A stretch of 64,000 bases of DNA from Mauremys mutica (GCF_020497125.1 NC_059094.1:2583733-2647732), one strand, 5' to 3'. Positions 39,710-50,296 are shown, numbered from the stretch's first letter. Notes: generated from the sequence alone by a model not told the origin. Numbers and translations: made by a program.

Positions 39710-40128
39710 CTTCGGCTCCTTCCCGGACTGCCCCGGCATCCCCCTCGCAGAGACTGGCAATGATTAGACGGCGAAAGAAGAAGACTAGGGACGACATGTT
39801 CGCTGAACTGATGGCCTGCTCCCGAGCAGAGGCTGCAGAGCAGAAACACTGGAGGGAGACCCTATGTGAGCAGCATCGCACACTCATGGAACGTGAGGAT
39901 AGGTGGCGGCAGGAAGACCAGCAGACCACCCAAACGCTGCTTGGTCTCATGAAGGAACAAACGGACACGCTTCGTCGCCTTGTTGATGTCCTGCAGGACT
40001 GCAGGCTGGAGGACAGGGCCCCCCTGCAGTGTCTCTGCAATCGCCCTCCCCAGCCAAGAAGTCCTGGCCCCCCCTCACCCAAAAGTACAAGACGGAGGGG
40101 TGGTAGAGGCCGTGAGAACTGTCACTGA
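39710..40128 (+). CDS. Harbinger-3 Myb/SANT-like protein, exon 2
   Basis: After the acceptor the frame continues SAPSRTAPASPSQRLAM, then the basic patch IRRRKKKTRDDM (possible nuclear localisation signal) and a charged coiled-coil helix (AEAAEQKHWRETLCEQHRTL, RWRQEDQQTTQTLLGLMKEQ), ending RRRGGRGRENCH and TGA. Exon 1 plus exon 2 make 996 nt, a 331-residue protein. The exon 2 homologue in copy 2 is at 14073-14603. The coiled coil probably mediates dimerisation or transposase contact (inference). Confidence 0.8.
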
Positions 40129-41043
40129 ACCAGAGCAGAGCGGCCGTGTACCCCGCACTTCTCACGTTAGAAATTTGTAGAAGTGCTTCCCTTATAGGCT
40201 CAGCCAGTCCCAAATCCAAGGTTCATCCCCCCACTGTTTATTAGATTAATAAAAGATGTTTGTTGTTAATCACTGTTTCCGTCATGTCTTTCCTGTCAGA
40301 GGATTTTTCGGTGTATGGGGTGGACAGGGGTTTCATACTTGCACGGTATAGCCTACAGTACCAGGGTACAGACTTGGGGAAAGGATCAACTGCGGGGCAC
40401 ACACACACTGCAGTCAGTAGGCACCAGGGTCATTCTGTGTTGTGTATGCTGCCCCTGATCATTTCGTAATGTGTATGCTTGTCCAGGGTCCTAGCGCCTG
40501 CCACGCCATTACTGTGAAGGCAGGCTGCCCTTACGATGCACTTGCAACGGATCCACGAGCCTATCCGCTGCCCTGAGCCCCAACAAGAGCCCTCATCCAC
40601 GGACAGATAGTCACCCTTCTCCCACACCCATCACCCCTTCCCACGCAGAAACCCGCAGCCCACTGCCGTCATCCAAACCCCTATGCAAAGAAGGCACCAC
40701 TCGCCCCTTCCTGCAAACCCTCCCCTTCATGCAGAACCACTGTCATCCGTCCCCCACCCCAGAGACCTATGTAGGAGCAGGAGGATGTCAGTCCTCTATG
40801 GAGGAAGCGGTCTGTACGTCAGTGCACACCGTGCCCAGCACAGTATGCGTCCATGTCTCAACACCAGAACAGAAATGCAAAGTAAAAGAAAGATTTATTA
40901 ATAATGAGTGTAACAATTAATTTGCTTAAAAACGTGCTTTGGAAGTGGGGGAAACTTGGAGAACGCGGCATGTAGCCGCAGATCCAAATCGACACAAACT
41001 GACACAGGCCCAGGGTCAGTTTCTCTTGAAAGCAAGTGGAGAG
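40129..41043. other. Convergent 3' UTRs of Harbinger-3 genes
   Basis: Between the convergent Myb (plus) and transposase (minus) genes. An AATAAA for the Myb gene is at 40248-40253 and an AATAAA on the minus strand for the transposase is at 40894-40899. No additional gene is seen. Confidence 0.6.
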
Positions 41044-42321
41044 TCATAGGTTACCCTGATCTCCGAGGAAACTTGCTTTCAAAGCCTCCCGGATACAGAG
41101 CGCTTCTCGCTGGGATATTCTCTCGGCACGGGTGTCTGGCTGAGCGTAAACTGCAGCCAGGCGATTTGCCTCAACCTCCCATCCGGACAAAAAGGCCTCA
41201 CCCTTGCTCTCACACAGATTGTGCAGCACACAGCATGCAGCAATAACTACGGGGATATTCTTTTCGCTGATGTCCGAGCGAGTGAGTAAGCTCCGCCATC
41301 TCCCCTTGAGACGTCCGAAAGCACACTCCACCACCATTCTGCACTTGCTCAGCCGGTAGTTGAAGAGTTCCTTCTCTCTGTCCAGGGCGCCTGTATAGGG
41401 CTTCATGAGCCAGGGCATTAGCGGGTAGGCTGGGTCCCCGAGGATCACTGTAGGCATCTGCACATCCCCAACCGTTATTTTGTGGTCCGGGAAGAAAGTA
41501 CCTGCCTGGAGGAGTCTAAAGAGACCAGAGCTCCTGAACACACGCGCGTCATGAACCTTGCCCGCCCACCCGACGTTGATGTTGGTAAAACGTCCCCTAT
41601 GGTCCACCAGTCCTTGCAGCACCATGGAAAAGTAGCCCTTTCGGTTAATGTAATCGCTGGCCTGGTGGGCCGGTGCCAGGATAGGGATGTGAGTCCCATC
41701 TATAGCCCCACCGCAGTTTGGGAATCCCATCGCGGCGAAGCCGTCTATGACAACCTGGACGTTTCCCAGGGTCACCACCTTTGAGAGCAGTTGCTCAACG
41801 ATTGCGTGGGCTACTTGCATCACAGCAACCCCCACGGTAGATTTGCCCACGCCAAAGTGGTTCGCTACTGACCGGTAGCTGTCTGGCGTGGCAAGTTTCC
41901 AGAGGGCTATGGCCACTCGCTTCTGCACACTCAGGGCTGCTCGCATCCGGGTGTCCTGGCGCTTCAGGGCAGGGGACAGCAAGTCACACAGTTCAAGGAA
42001 AGTGCCCTTACGCATCCTGAAGTTTCGCAGCCACTGTGATTTGTCCCAGACCTGCAGCACTATGCGGTCCCACCAGTCCATGCTTGTTTCCCGGGCCCAG
42101 AATCGCCGTTCCACACCATGAACTTGACCCATTGCCACCATGATCTCCACGGCGCGGCGTACCCTGATTTGTGAGAGGCCTGCGCCACTCTCCTCACCGC
42201 GCTGCCGGAGCCTCCTCGCCCGATTTCTCATCAGCTTGCTGTGGAAGAGGTGGACGATAAGGTGCGAGGAGTTGACAACGGCCATAAGTGCAGCGATGAT
42301 CGCAGCGGGCTCCATGCTCAT
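41044..42321 (-). CDS. Harbinger-3 DDE transposase (HARBI1-like), intact
   Basis: The frame is open from 42453; the likely start is MSMEPAAIIAALMAVVNSS (ATG 42319-42321), giving 425 residues. Domains: an N-terminal helix-turn-helix-like part (SQWLRNFRMRKGTFLELCDL; VAIALWKLATPDSYRSVANH; FGVGKSTVGVAVMQV), then the DDE nuclease with CGGAIDGTHIPI (Asp), VILGDPAYPLMPWLM (Asp) and VECAFGRLKGRWRSL (Glu), and a C-terminal VIAACCVLHNLCESKG. All three catalytic acids are present. It cuts and pastes at TTA/TAA. Its relative in vertebrate genomes is the domesticated HARBI1. Confidence 0.92.
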   Translation of the reverse strand: MSMEPAAIIAALMAVVNSSHLIVHLFHSKLMRNRARRLRQRGEESGAGLSQIRVRRAVEIMVAMGQVHGVERRFWARETSMDWWDRIVLQVWDKSQWLRNFRMRKGTFLELCDLLSPALKRQDTRMRAALSVQKRVAIALWKLATPDSYRSVANHFGVGKSTVGVAVMQVAHAIVEQLLSKVVTLGNVQVVIDGFAAMGFPNCGGAIDGTHIPILAPAHQASDYINRKGYFSMVLQGLVDHRGRFTNINVGWAGKVHDARVFRSSGLFRLLQAGTFFPDHKITVGDVQMPTVILGDPAYPLMPWLMKPYTGALDREKELFNYRLSKCRMVVECAFGRLKGRWRSLLTRSDISEKNIPVVIAACCVLHNLCESKGEAFLSGWEVEANRLAAVYAQPDTRAERISQREALCIREALKASFLGDQGNL

Positions 42322-42721
42322 AGTGCTGTGGCGTCCGCGCTGTAACTGACCAGAGAAGGGCGCGATCAGATTTCCCGCCGGCGCTTTCAGTGAGGGAGGG
42401 CTGTTGTGAGTGACGGTTGAATGATGACAGTTACCCAAAACCACCCTCGACACATTTTTTCACCCAGCAGGCATTGCGAGCTCTACCCAGCATTCCAATG
42501 GGCAGCGGGGACTGCGGGAACTGTGGGATAGCTTCCCACAGTGCACCGCTTCCAAAGTCGACGCTGGCCCCGTGAATGTGGACTCAGAAGTTCGAATTTG
42601 TGTATTTAGTATGGATACACAAATTCGACTTCATAAGGTCGAATCCACAAATTCGAACTAAGTTGATTCGAAATAGTCTTGTAGTGTAGACAAGGCCTCA
42701 GAGACTACCAAATTTATTTCA

Positions 42722-42761
42722 GCATAAGCTTTCGTGAGCTACAGCTCACTTCTTCGGATGC
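42722..42761 (-). ncRNA. Hammerhead-ribozyme-like motif, PLE-4
   Basis: The 40-nt unit has stem GCAT/ATGC, CCGAAGAA, a perfect GTGAGC-TGTA-GCTCAC hairpin, GAAA, AGCT and T at the cleavage position. A partial duplication of the hairpin (GTGAGCTACAGCTCAC on the plus strand) follows at about 42762-42795. Confidence 0.5.
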
Positions 42762-43573
42762 TCACTTCTTCGTGAGCTACAGCTCACTTCTTCTCACAGA
42801 CAGGAGACATTTATACATACAGAGAACATGAAAAGGTGGAAGTATGCATACCAACAGGAAGAGTCTAATCAATTGAGATGAGCTATCATCAGCAGGAGAA
42901 AAAAATCTTTTGAAGTGATAACTGAGATGACCCATAGAAGGTGTGAGGAGAACTTAACATAGGGAAATAGATTCAATTAGTGTAATGACCCAACCATTCC
43001 CAGTCTCTGTTTAAACCTAAGTTAATTGTATCTAATTTGCATATTAATTCGAGTTCAGCAGTCTCTCTTTGGAGTCTGTTTTTGAAGTTTTTTTTGTTGC
43101 AAAATTGCCACCTTCAAGTCTGTCACTGAGTGGTTAGAGAGTTTGAAGTGTTCTCCCACTGGTTTTTGAATGTTATGATTCCTGATGTCAGATTTGTGTC
43201 CATTTATTCTTTTGCATAGACACTGTCTGGTTTGGCCAATGTACACGGCAGAGGGGCATTGCTAGCACATGATGGCAGGAGTTTGCCTGGGATCCCTCTG
43301 AGCAGAGGTACGCTAAGTGCTGCAGTAGGGGGACTGCGCTGGTGAGTATCTGAGTGTCTGTTGGGGGGGGGCAGTTTGGCAGTTTGACTGTGCGCTTGAT
43401 TGTTTGATTGCTTGTTTGACCAGTTTGATTTGGGAGTGCTTTGTTCCAGCTGGGCCTGACTGTTATAAAAAGGCAGTCAGCTGCGAACCAGTTGAGCAGC
43501 GAACAGCAGAGAGGCAAACAGAAGGAGTTTGCCTGGGAGTTCGCCTGGAGAGAGTTCTTAGAAGGAAGAGACC

Positions 43574-44593
43574 ATGGATGCTGAGCGATCTGCCGTTGTG
43601 ACCTGCACAGGATGCGCCATGTTTGTCTTCCTTCCACAGGATAGAAGCGACTTTGTCTGTACAAAGTGCAAGCTGATCTCCATCTTGGAAGAGAAGATTC
43701 AAGGTCTGGAGAAACCGATATCAACCCTGCATTCCATAAAAGAAAATGAGGATTTCCTGGATAGATGTCAGGATCAGCTTCAGCGGCCACAATGTTCTGA
43801 AGATTCAGAGCAGGCTACGCAGCGGGGACAGAAAGCCAGCGAGGATAATTGGCGGCATGTGACTTCCAGAAGAGGAAAGAGTACCAGAAATGTCCATGTA
43901 CCAGTAACACAGATGCAGGTGAGCAACCGTTTTCATGTTCTCTCCGCAGGTACTAGTTCAGAGAGTGGAGTGGATGATACATCTGAGGGAACAGAGCAGA
44001 AGGAGACTCCACTGATTGGAAGGCATGAGATGCACTGTCCTAGGGATGGGGGTTCCACGACCACCACTCCCAAGAGGAGGAGGAGGAGGGTGGTGGTGGT
44101 CGGGGACTCTCTCCTCAGGGGGACTGAGTCATCTATCTGCTGCCCTGACCGGGAGAACCGAGAGGTGTGCTGCTTGCCAGGGGCTAGGATTCACGATGTG
44201 ACGGAGAGACTGCCGAGACTCATCAAGCCCTCGGATCGCTACCCCTTCCTGCTTCTCCACGTGGGCACCAATGATACTGCCAAGAATGACCTTGAGCGTA
44301 TCACTGCAGACTACGTGGCTCTAGGAAGAAGGATAAAGGAGTTTGAGGCGCAAGTGGTGTTCTCGTCTATCCTCCCTGTGGCAGGAAAAGGCCAGGGTAG
44401 AGACCGTCGAATCGTGGAAATCAACGAATGGCTACGCAGATGGTGTCAGAGAGAAGGGTTTGGATTCTTTGACCATGGGATGGTCTTCCAAGAAGAAGGA
44501 TTGCTAGGCAGAGACGGGCTCCACCTCACGAAGAGAGGGAAGAGCATCTTTGCAAGCAGGCTGGCTAACCTAGTGAGGAGGGCTTTAAACTAG
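43574..44593 (+). CDS. CR1-C ORF1 protein: zinc-finger-like region and SGNH esterase, intact
   Basis: The 339-codon frame starts [11 protein letters not shown]. The N-terminus has [10 protein letters not shown] and [18 protein letters not shown], a paired-Cys motif leading to a coiled coil. From residue ~170 an SGNH/GDSL esterase follows: [15 protein letters not shown] (Ser), [12 protein letters not shown] (Gly block), [13 protein letters not shown] (Asn block) and [20 protein letters not shown] (Asp-His). The full catalytic set is visible. In CR1 this protein binds RNA and may act on membranes. ORF2 starts about 45 nt after its stop. Confidence 0.92.
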   Translation: MDAERSAVVTCTGCAMFVFLPQDRSDFVCTKCKLISILEEKIQGLEKPISTLHSIKENEDFLDRCQDQLQRPQCSEDSEQATQRGQKASEDNWRHVTSRRGKSTRNVHVPVTQMQVSNRFHVLSAGTSSESGVDDTSEGTEQKETPLIGRHEMHCPRDGGSTTTTPKRRRRRVVVVGDSLLRGTESSICCPDRENREVCCLPGARIHDVTERLPRLIKPSDRYPFLLLHVGTNDTAKNDLERITADYVALGRRIKEFEAQVVFSSILPVAGKGQGRDRRIVEINEWLRRWCQREGFGFFDHGMVFQEEGLLGRDGLHLTKRGKSIFASRLANLVRRALN

Positions 44594-44637
44594 GTTCACC
44601 GGGGGAAGAAGACCAAAGCCCCGAGGTAAGTGGGGAA

Positions 44638-47488
44638 GTGGGATACCGGGAGGAAGCACAAGCAGGAGACTGCAAGAAGGGAGGACTCCTGTCTCAGACT
44701 GAGAAAGCGGGACAATCAGCGAGTTATCTTAAGTGCCTATACACAAATGCAAGAAGCCTGGGAAACAAGCAGGGAGAACTAGAAGTCCTGGCACAGTCAG
44801 GGAATTATGATGTAATTGGAATAACAGAGACTTGGTGGGATAACTCACATGATTGGAGTACTGTCATGGATGGATATAAACTGTTCAGGAAGGACAGGCA
44901 GGGCAGAAAAGGTGGGGGAGTTGCGTTGTACGTAAGAGAGCAGTATGACTGCTCAGAGCTCCGGTATGAAACTGCAGAAAAACCTGAGTGTCTCTGGATT
45001 AAATTTAGAAGTATGAACAACAAGGGTAATGTCGTGGTGGGAGTCTGCTACAGACCACCGGACCAGGGGGATGAGGTGGACGAGGCTTTCTTCCAGCAAC
45101 TAGCAGAAGTTGCTAGATCACAGGCCCTGGTTCTCATGGGTGACTTTAATCACCCCGATATCTGCTGGGAGAGCAATACAGCAGTGCACAGACAATCTAG
45201 GAAGTTTCTGGATAGTGTAGGGGACAATTTCCTGGTGCAAGTGCTGGAGGAACCAACTAGGGGAAAAGCTCTTCTTGACCTGCTGTTCACAAACAGGGAA
45301 GAAATAGTAGAGGAAGCAATAGTGGATGGGAACCTGGGAGGCAGTGACCATGAGATGGTTGAGTTCAGGATCCTGACACAAGGAAAAAAGAAAAGCAGTA
45401 GAACAGAGACCCTGGACTGCAGAAAAGCAGACTTCGACTCCCTCAGGGAACTGATGGGCAAGGTCCCCTGGGAGAATAACATGATGGGGAAAGGAGTGGA
45501 GGAAAGCTGGCTGTATTTTAAAGAAACCTTATTGAGGTTGCAGGAACAAACTATCCCGATGTGTAGGAAGAAAAGTAAATATGGCAGGCGACCAGCTTGG
45601 CTTAACAGTGAAATCCTTGCTCGACTTAAACACAAAAAAAATCTTACAAGAAGTGGAAGATTGGACAAATAACCAGGGAGGAGGAGTATAAAAGTATTGC
45701 TCAGGCATGCAGGTGTGAAATTAGGAAGGCCAAATCACACTTGGAGTTGCAGCTAGCCGGAGATGTTAGGAGTAACAAGAAGGGTTTCTTTAGGTATGTT
45801 AGCAACAGGAAGAAAGTCAAGGAAAGTGTGGGCCCCTTGCTGAATGAGGGAGGGAAACTAGTGACAGAGGATGTGGAGAAAGCTAGTGTACTCAATGCTT
45901 TTTTTGCCTCTGTCATCACAGACAAGGTCAGCTCCCAGACAGCTGCACTCTGCAGCACGGTATGGGGAGGAGGTGACCAGCTCTCTGTGGAGAAAGAAGT
46001 AGTTCGGGGCTATTTAGGAAAGCTGGATGAGCACAAGTCCATGGGGCCGGATGCGCTGCATCCGAGGTGCTAAAGGAGTTGGCCGATGAGATTGCAGAGC
46101 CATTGGCCATTATCTTTGAAAACTCATGGCAATCAGGGGAGGTCCCAGATGACTGGAAAAAGGCTAATGTAGTGCCCATTTTTAAAAAAGGGAAGAAGGA
46201 AGATCCAGGGAACTTCAGGCCAGTCAGTCTCACCTCAGTCCCTGGAAAAATCATGGAACAGGTCCTCAAGGAATCAATCCTGAACCACTTAAAGGAGGGG
46301 AAAGTGATCAGGAACAGTCAGCATGGATTCACCAAGGGCAAGTCATGCCTGACTAACCTAATTGCCTTCTATGATGAGATAACCGGCTCTGTGGATGATG
46401 GGAAAGCAGTGGATGTGCTATTTCTGGACTTTAGCAAAGCTTGTGATACAGTCTCCCACAGTATTCTTGCCAGCAAGTTAAAGAAGTCTGGGCTGGATGA
46501 ATGGACGGTAAGGTGGATAGAAAACTGGCTGGATGGTTGGGCTCAACGGGTAGTGATCAATAGTTCCATGTCTAGTTGGCAGCCAGTATCAAGTGGAGTG
46601 CCCCAAGGGTCGGTGCTGGGGCCGGTTTTATTCAATATCTTCATTAACGATCTGGAGGATGGTGTGGACTGCACCCTTAGCAAGTTTGCAGATGACACTA
46701 AACTGGGAGGAGTGGTTGATACGCTGGAGGGTAGGGCTAGGATACAGAGGGACCTAGACAAATTAGAGGATTGGGCCAAAAGAAATATGATGAGGTTCAA
46801 CAAGGACAAGTGCAGAGTCCTGCACTTAGGACGGAAGAATCCCATGCACTGCTACAGACTAGGGACCGAATGGCTGGGCAGCAGTTCTGCAGAAAAGGAC
46901 CTAGGGGTTACGGTGGACGAAAAGCTGAATATGAGTCAACAGTGTGCCCTTGTTGCCAAGAAGGCTAATGGCATTTTGGGTTGTATAAGTAGGGGCATTT
47001 CCAGCAGATCGAGGGATGTGATCATTCCCCTCTACTCAGCACTGGTGAGGCCTCATTTGGAGTACTGTGTCCAGTTTTGGGCCCCACACTACAAGAAGGA
47101 TGTGGACAAATTGGCGACAGTCCAGCGGAGGGTAACAAAAATGATTAGGGGGCTGGAGCACATTACTTATGAGGAGAGGCTGAGGGAACTGGGATTGTTT
47201 AGTCTGCAGAAGAGAAGAATGAGGGGGGCTTTGATAGCTGCTTTCAACTACCTGAAAGGGGGTTCCAAAGAGGATGGATCTAGACTGTTCTCAGTGGTAG
47301 AAGATGACAGAACAAGGAGTAATGGTCTCAAGTTGCAGAGGGGGAGGTTTAGGTTGGACATTAGGAAAAACTTTTTCACTAGTAGGCTGGTGAAGAACTG
47401 GAATGGGTTACCTAGGGAGGTAGTGGAATCTCCTTCCTTAGAGGTTTTTAAGCTCAGGCTTGCCAAACCCCTGGCTGGGATGATTTAG
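44638..47488 (+). pseudogene. CR1-C ORF2: APE endonuclease and reverse transcriptase, two frame breaks
   Basis: Endonuclease (44638-45672): [62 protein letters not shown] and [12 protein letters not shown], with the APE catalytic residues kept. After a break at an A-run (~45632) comes 45741-46073. A missing G near 46064 shifts to 46067-47488, holding [51 protein letters not shown] and [10 protein letters not shown] (FADD box), with a normal C-terminus. Only two or three indels separate it from an open frame. Confidence 0.92.
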
Positions 47489-47990
47489 TTGGGTTTGGTC
47501 CTGCTTTGAGCAGGTGGTTGGACTAGATGACCTCCTGAGGTCCCTTCCAACCCTGAGATTCTATGATTCTATGATATATCATGTTGGTAGATGTGCAGGT
47601 GAATGAGCCCCGGATGGCGTGGCTGATGTGATTGGTCCTATGATGGTGTCACTTGAATAGATATGTGGACAGAGCTGGCATCGGGCTATGTTGCAAGGAT
47701 AGGTTCCTGGGTTAGTGTTTATGTTGTGTGGTGTGCGGTTGCTGGTGAGTATTTGCTTCAGGCTGGAGGTGCTGTCTGTAAGTGAGGACTGGTCTGTCTC
47801 CCAAGATCTGTGAGAGTGAGGGATCATCTTTCAGGATCTTTGATGATGCGCTGGAGAGGTTTTGTAGATCTTTGATGATGCGCTGGAGAGGTTTTAGTTG
47901 GGGGCTGTAGGTGATGGCTAGTGGCATTCTGTTATTTTCTTTGTTGGGCCTGTCCTGTAGTAGGTGACTTCTGGGCAGTCTTCTGGCTCA

Positions 47991-48375
47991 GAGCCAGAAT
48001 CAGCTGACACAATGGGGGTGGGAGACGGATACATACTGCCTCCTCTAGCAGCATACCTTAGGCTTCTCTACACATTTTCTGGAACCGCAGTGCCCACCCT
48101 ACCTTGCTGCCATTGCACTGAGCTCTCCATTGTTAATGCATATTATCCCATTACCAATCACACCTCCAGACAAACCTCACCCAACGCTCCTATGCCGCAG
48201 CCAGTCATTTAAGGGGTGAATATCCAGAGACAGCATTCTGGTGCATACTGATTCCTTGTGTGTTTCCAATCTTTGGGTGAAATACCTCATGTGCAAACTC
48301 CCTGAACACAGCCAGTCTGTTTTTCTCACCAGATGCTCTTGACCTAGTGTACCTGGGACAGGGTTGGAGCCAGGA
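47991..48375. other. No gene seen between PLE-4 and PLE-5
   Basis: About 385 bp of sequence flanking PLE-4 and PLE-5. I see no open frame or repeat I can name. Confidence 0.4.
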
Positions 48376-48760
48376 CAGTCAGAGCGGTAGCCGTGTTAGT
48401 CTGGATCTGTAAAAAGCAAAGAGTCCTGTGGCACCTTATAAACTAACAGATGTATTGGAGCATAAGCTTTCGTGGGTGAATACCCACTTCGTCAGACACA
48501 TGTAATGGAAATTTCCAGAGGCAGGTATAAATATGCAGGCAAGAATTAGTCTAGCAATAATGAGGTTAGGTCAATCAGGGAGGATGAGGCCCTCTTCTAG
48601 CAGGTGAAGTGTGAACACCAAGGGAAGAGAAACTGCTTTTGTAGTTGGCTAGCCATTCACAGTCTTTGTTTAATCCTGAGCTGATGGTGTCAAATTTGTA
48701 AATGAACTCAAGCTCAGCAGTTTTTCTTTTAAGTCTGGTCCTGAAGTTTTTTGGCTGGGA
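48376..48760 (-). mobile_element. Penelope-like element PLE-5 (tail and 3' end of the GIY-YIG ORF)
   Basis: The minus-strand element has the tail at the left (complement of GTTAGTCTGGATC... read as GGTAGCCGTGTTAGTC on plus), the hammerhead-like motif, and the 3' end of the nuclease ORF (KTSGLNKD-like region). It is truncated at about 48760. Same subfamily as PLE-1/PLE-3. No target duplication recognised. Confidence 0.85.
48460..48499 (-). ncRNA. Hammerhead-ribozyme-like motif, PLE-5, best-preserved core
   Basis: The minus strand has stem GTGT/ATGC (four pairs, two of them G-U), core box CTGACGA plus one A, a perfect GTGGGT-ATTC-ACCCAC hairpin, GAAA, AGCT as a self-complementary stem III, and T at the cleavage position. 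All conserved hammerhead core residues are present, unlike the other copies here. The extra A after CTGACGA is shared by all copies. Confidence 0.6.
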
Positions 48761-48924
48761 ATGGGTTCACTGCTTTAGCTTGTCAATGTCCAGACTTGCT
48801 GAGTGCAGATCATGCAGCAAGTCCCAGTGCTATTAGGCTTTTCCCAGAGTGAGCTGAGGAATGTGAAGGCACTGAGAAAGGCTTGGGAGGGCTTAGGCCA
48901 TTGGGCTTCTGGTTTGTCATCGAT

Positions 48925-49000
48925 TGATAGATTCCAAGGCTAGAGGGGACCATTGAGCTCATCTAGTCTGACCTCCTGTATAGCACACCACTGGTTCTGC
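48925..49000 (-). repeat. CR1 3' end fragment (minus strand)
   Basis: The plus strand reads AGAGGGGACCATTG...CATCTAGTCTGACCTCCTG, which is the complement of the CR1-A/B 3' end. It is short and decayed. Confidence 0.65.
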
Positions 49001-49366
49001 CCGTTCCGCCAGCCTGGGTTTCCTCATCCTGTCCTAGCTGTGCCAGGTCCTCAAATCTTCTCTAGTGCACACACACAGGTAAGGCCAAACCCAGCTGCAG
49101 ACACAGACTGAAATCAGCTCTGTGTGGGAGGAATCAGCTTGGGGATTTACTCAGCACTCACATGCACACCTCCTTTGGGGAGTAAACCCAAAATAATAGT
49201 GTCTTGCGCTGTATAGAAAAATCTGCACAGCGCAAACTCATAAAAATCACTCTCCCTCCATGTGGACAGCCTCCCTCCCCAGATATGAATTGCACAAACT
49301 GGGTTTTGAAATGAACAAGAAATACATTTATTAACTACAAAAGGTAAATTTTAAGTGATTATAAGG
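49001..49366. other. No gene seen, flank of hAT MITE
   Basis: Unremarkable sequence containing one ACACACACAGG run; no feature beyond the TTATAAGG site used by the MITE at its right edge. Confidence 0.4.
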
Positions 49367-50127
49367 CAGAGGTGGGCAAACTTTTTGGCCTGAGGGTTTT
49401 GTAATTTGTATGGAGGGCTGGTTTAGGGGACATGGTCGTGGCCTGGCCCCCACCCTCTATCCACATCCCGCGGGACTCCTGCCCCATCCAACCCCCCCTG
49501 TACCCGGACAGCCCCTCTGGTACCCCTGCCCCATCCACACCCACCCCCTCTCTATCCCCTGACCGCCCCATCCAACCCCTCCTCTCATTCCTGATGTGCC
49601 CCCCCCCGGACCCCTTTCCCATCCAACCATCCCTTCTCCCGGTCCCCTGACTGCCCCCTGCCACCCCATCCAACCCCCCCTCCTTCCTGACTGCCCCCCA
49701 GGACCCCAGCCCCCATTCAACCCCCCGTTCCTCCCCCAACCACCCCAACCCTTATCCACTCCCCTGCCCCCTACCCCGAACTCTCCTGCCCTCTGTCCAA
49801 CCCCTCCTGCTCCCTGCCCCCTTACCGCGCTGCCTGGAGGCGCTACTGCCACACCTCCCGGCTGGAGCCAGGCCACACCGCTGCCACCACCATGCAGCAC
49901 AGAGCACCGGGTCAGGCCGGGCTCTGCAGCTGCGCTGCCCCAAGAGCTCACAGCCCTGGAGTCCAGAGCATTGCGCCAGCGGCAGAGTGCGCAAACTGAG
50001 GCTGCAGGGAAGGAGGGGCATCAGGGGAGGGGCCGAGGGCTAGCCGCCCCCGCTAGGAGCTCAGAGGCCAGGCAGGACGGTCCCACGGACCGGATGTGGC
50101 CCGAGGGCCATAGTTTGCCCACCTCTG
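49367..50127. mobile_element. hAT-type non-autonomous transposon, 761 bp, C-rich
   Basis: The terminal inverted repeat is CAGAGGTGGGCAAACT (16 bp, perfect at both ends). An 8-bp duplication TTATAAGG lies at 49359-49366 and 50128-50135. The interior is C-rich on the plus strand, giving long proline- or glycine-rich frames that are compositional only. No transposase is present. Confidence 0.93.
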
Positions 50128-50296
50128 TTATAAGGAATAGCAAACAGCACAAAGCAGTTTACTGAGCAAATAAAACAAAACACACAAACTAAGCTTAATA
50201 CACTAAAGAAACAGGTTACACATCATATTTAGGGTGAGAAATTACTGTTCAGGCAGGTTGTAGCATGTCTGCAGCTCAGAGTTCCAGTTATGACTC

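Larger units (their letters stand above)
37873..42697. mobile_element. PIF/Harbinger DNA transposon, copy 3, largely intact
   Basis: 4825 bp, with ends GGCTTGGTCTACACTA and TAGTGTAGACAAGGCC. The target triplets are TTA (37870-37872) and TCA (42698-42700, one substitution). It carries a plus-strand Myb/SANT gene with an intron, a minus-strand third ORF inside that intron, and a minus-strand DDE transposase of 425-469 codons without a stop. Subterminal regions are rich in TTCGAAT motifs. Both main genes are open, so this copy may have been active recently. It was inserted in the tail of PLE-4. Confidence 0.95.
43278..47574 (+). mobile_element. CR1 LINE, copy C, full length (4.3 kb)
   Basis: It lies in PLE-4 exactly between GATGGCA and TATATCATG, with no target duplication. 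It has a 5' UTR, an intact ORF1, an ORF2 with only a few frame breaks, and the 3' end CCCTGAGATTCTATGATTCTATGA. It is the same subfamily as CR1-E and CR1-F and differs from CR1-A/B. Near intactness suggests recent activity. Confidence 0.95.
37849..47990 (-). mobile_element. Penelope-like element PLE-4, split by Harbinger-3 and CR1-C
   Basis: Three collinear pieces: 37849-37872 (tail), 42698-43277 (tail with hammerhead motif and GIY-YIG part, frame 43055-43246 with MYIGQTRQCLCKRINGHK) and 47575-47990 (Cys-rich linker and region upstream of it). They rejoin with no loss when Harbinger-3 (TTA site) and CR1-C are removed. It is the same subfamily as PLE-2 and 5'-truncated before the RT. A ~32-bp tandem duplication (GATCTTTGATGATGCGCTGG...) lies at 47837-47897. 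Confidence 0.9.

Noticed and set aside
40683..40920. Short plus-strand frames in Harbinger-3
   Set aside because: They lie in the convergent 3' UTR interval, have no counterpart in Harbinger-2 and show no motif.
49457..50165. Long proline- or glycine-rich frames on both strands
   Set aside because: These are compositional products of the C-rich hAT element at 49367-50127, which has clear terminal repeats and target duplication.
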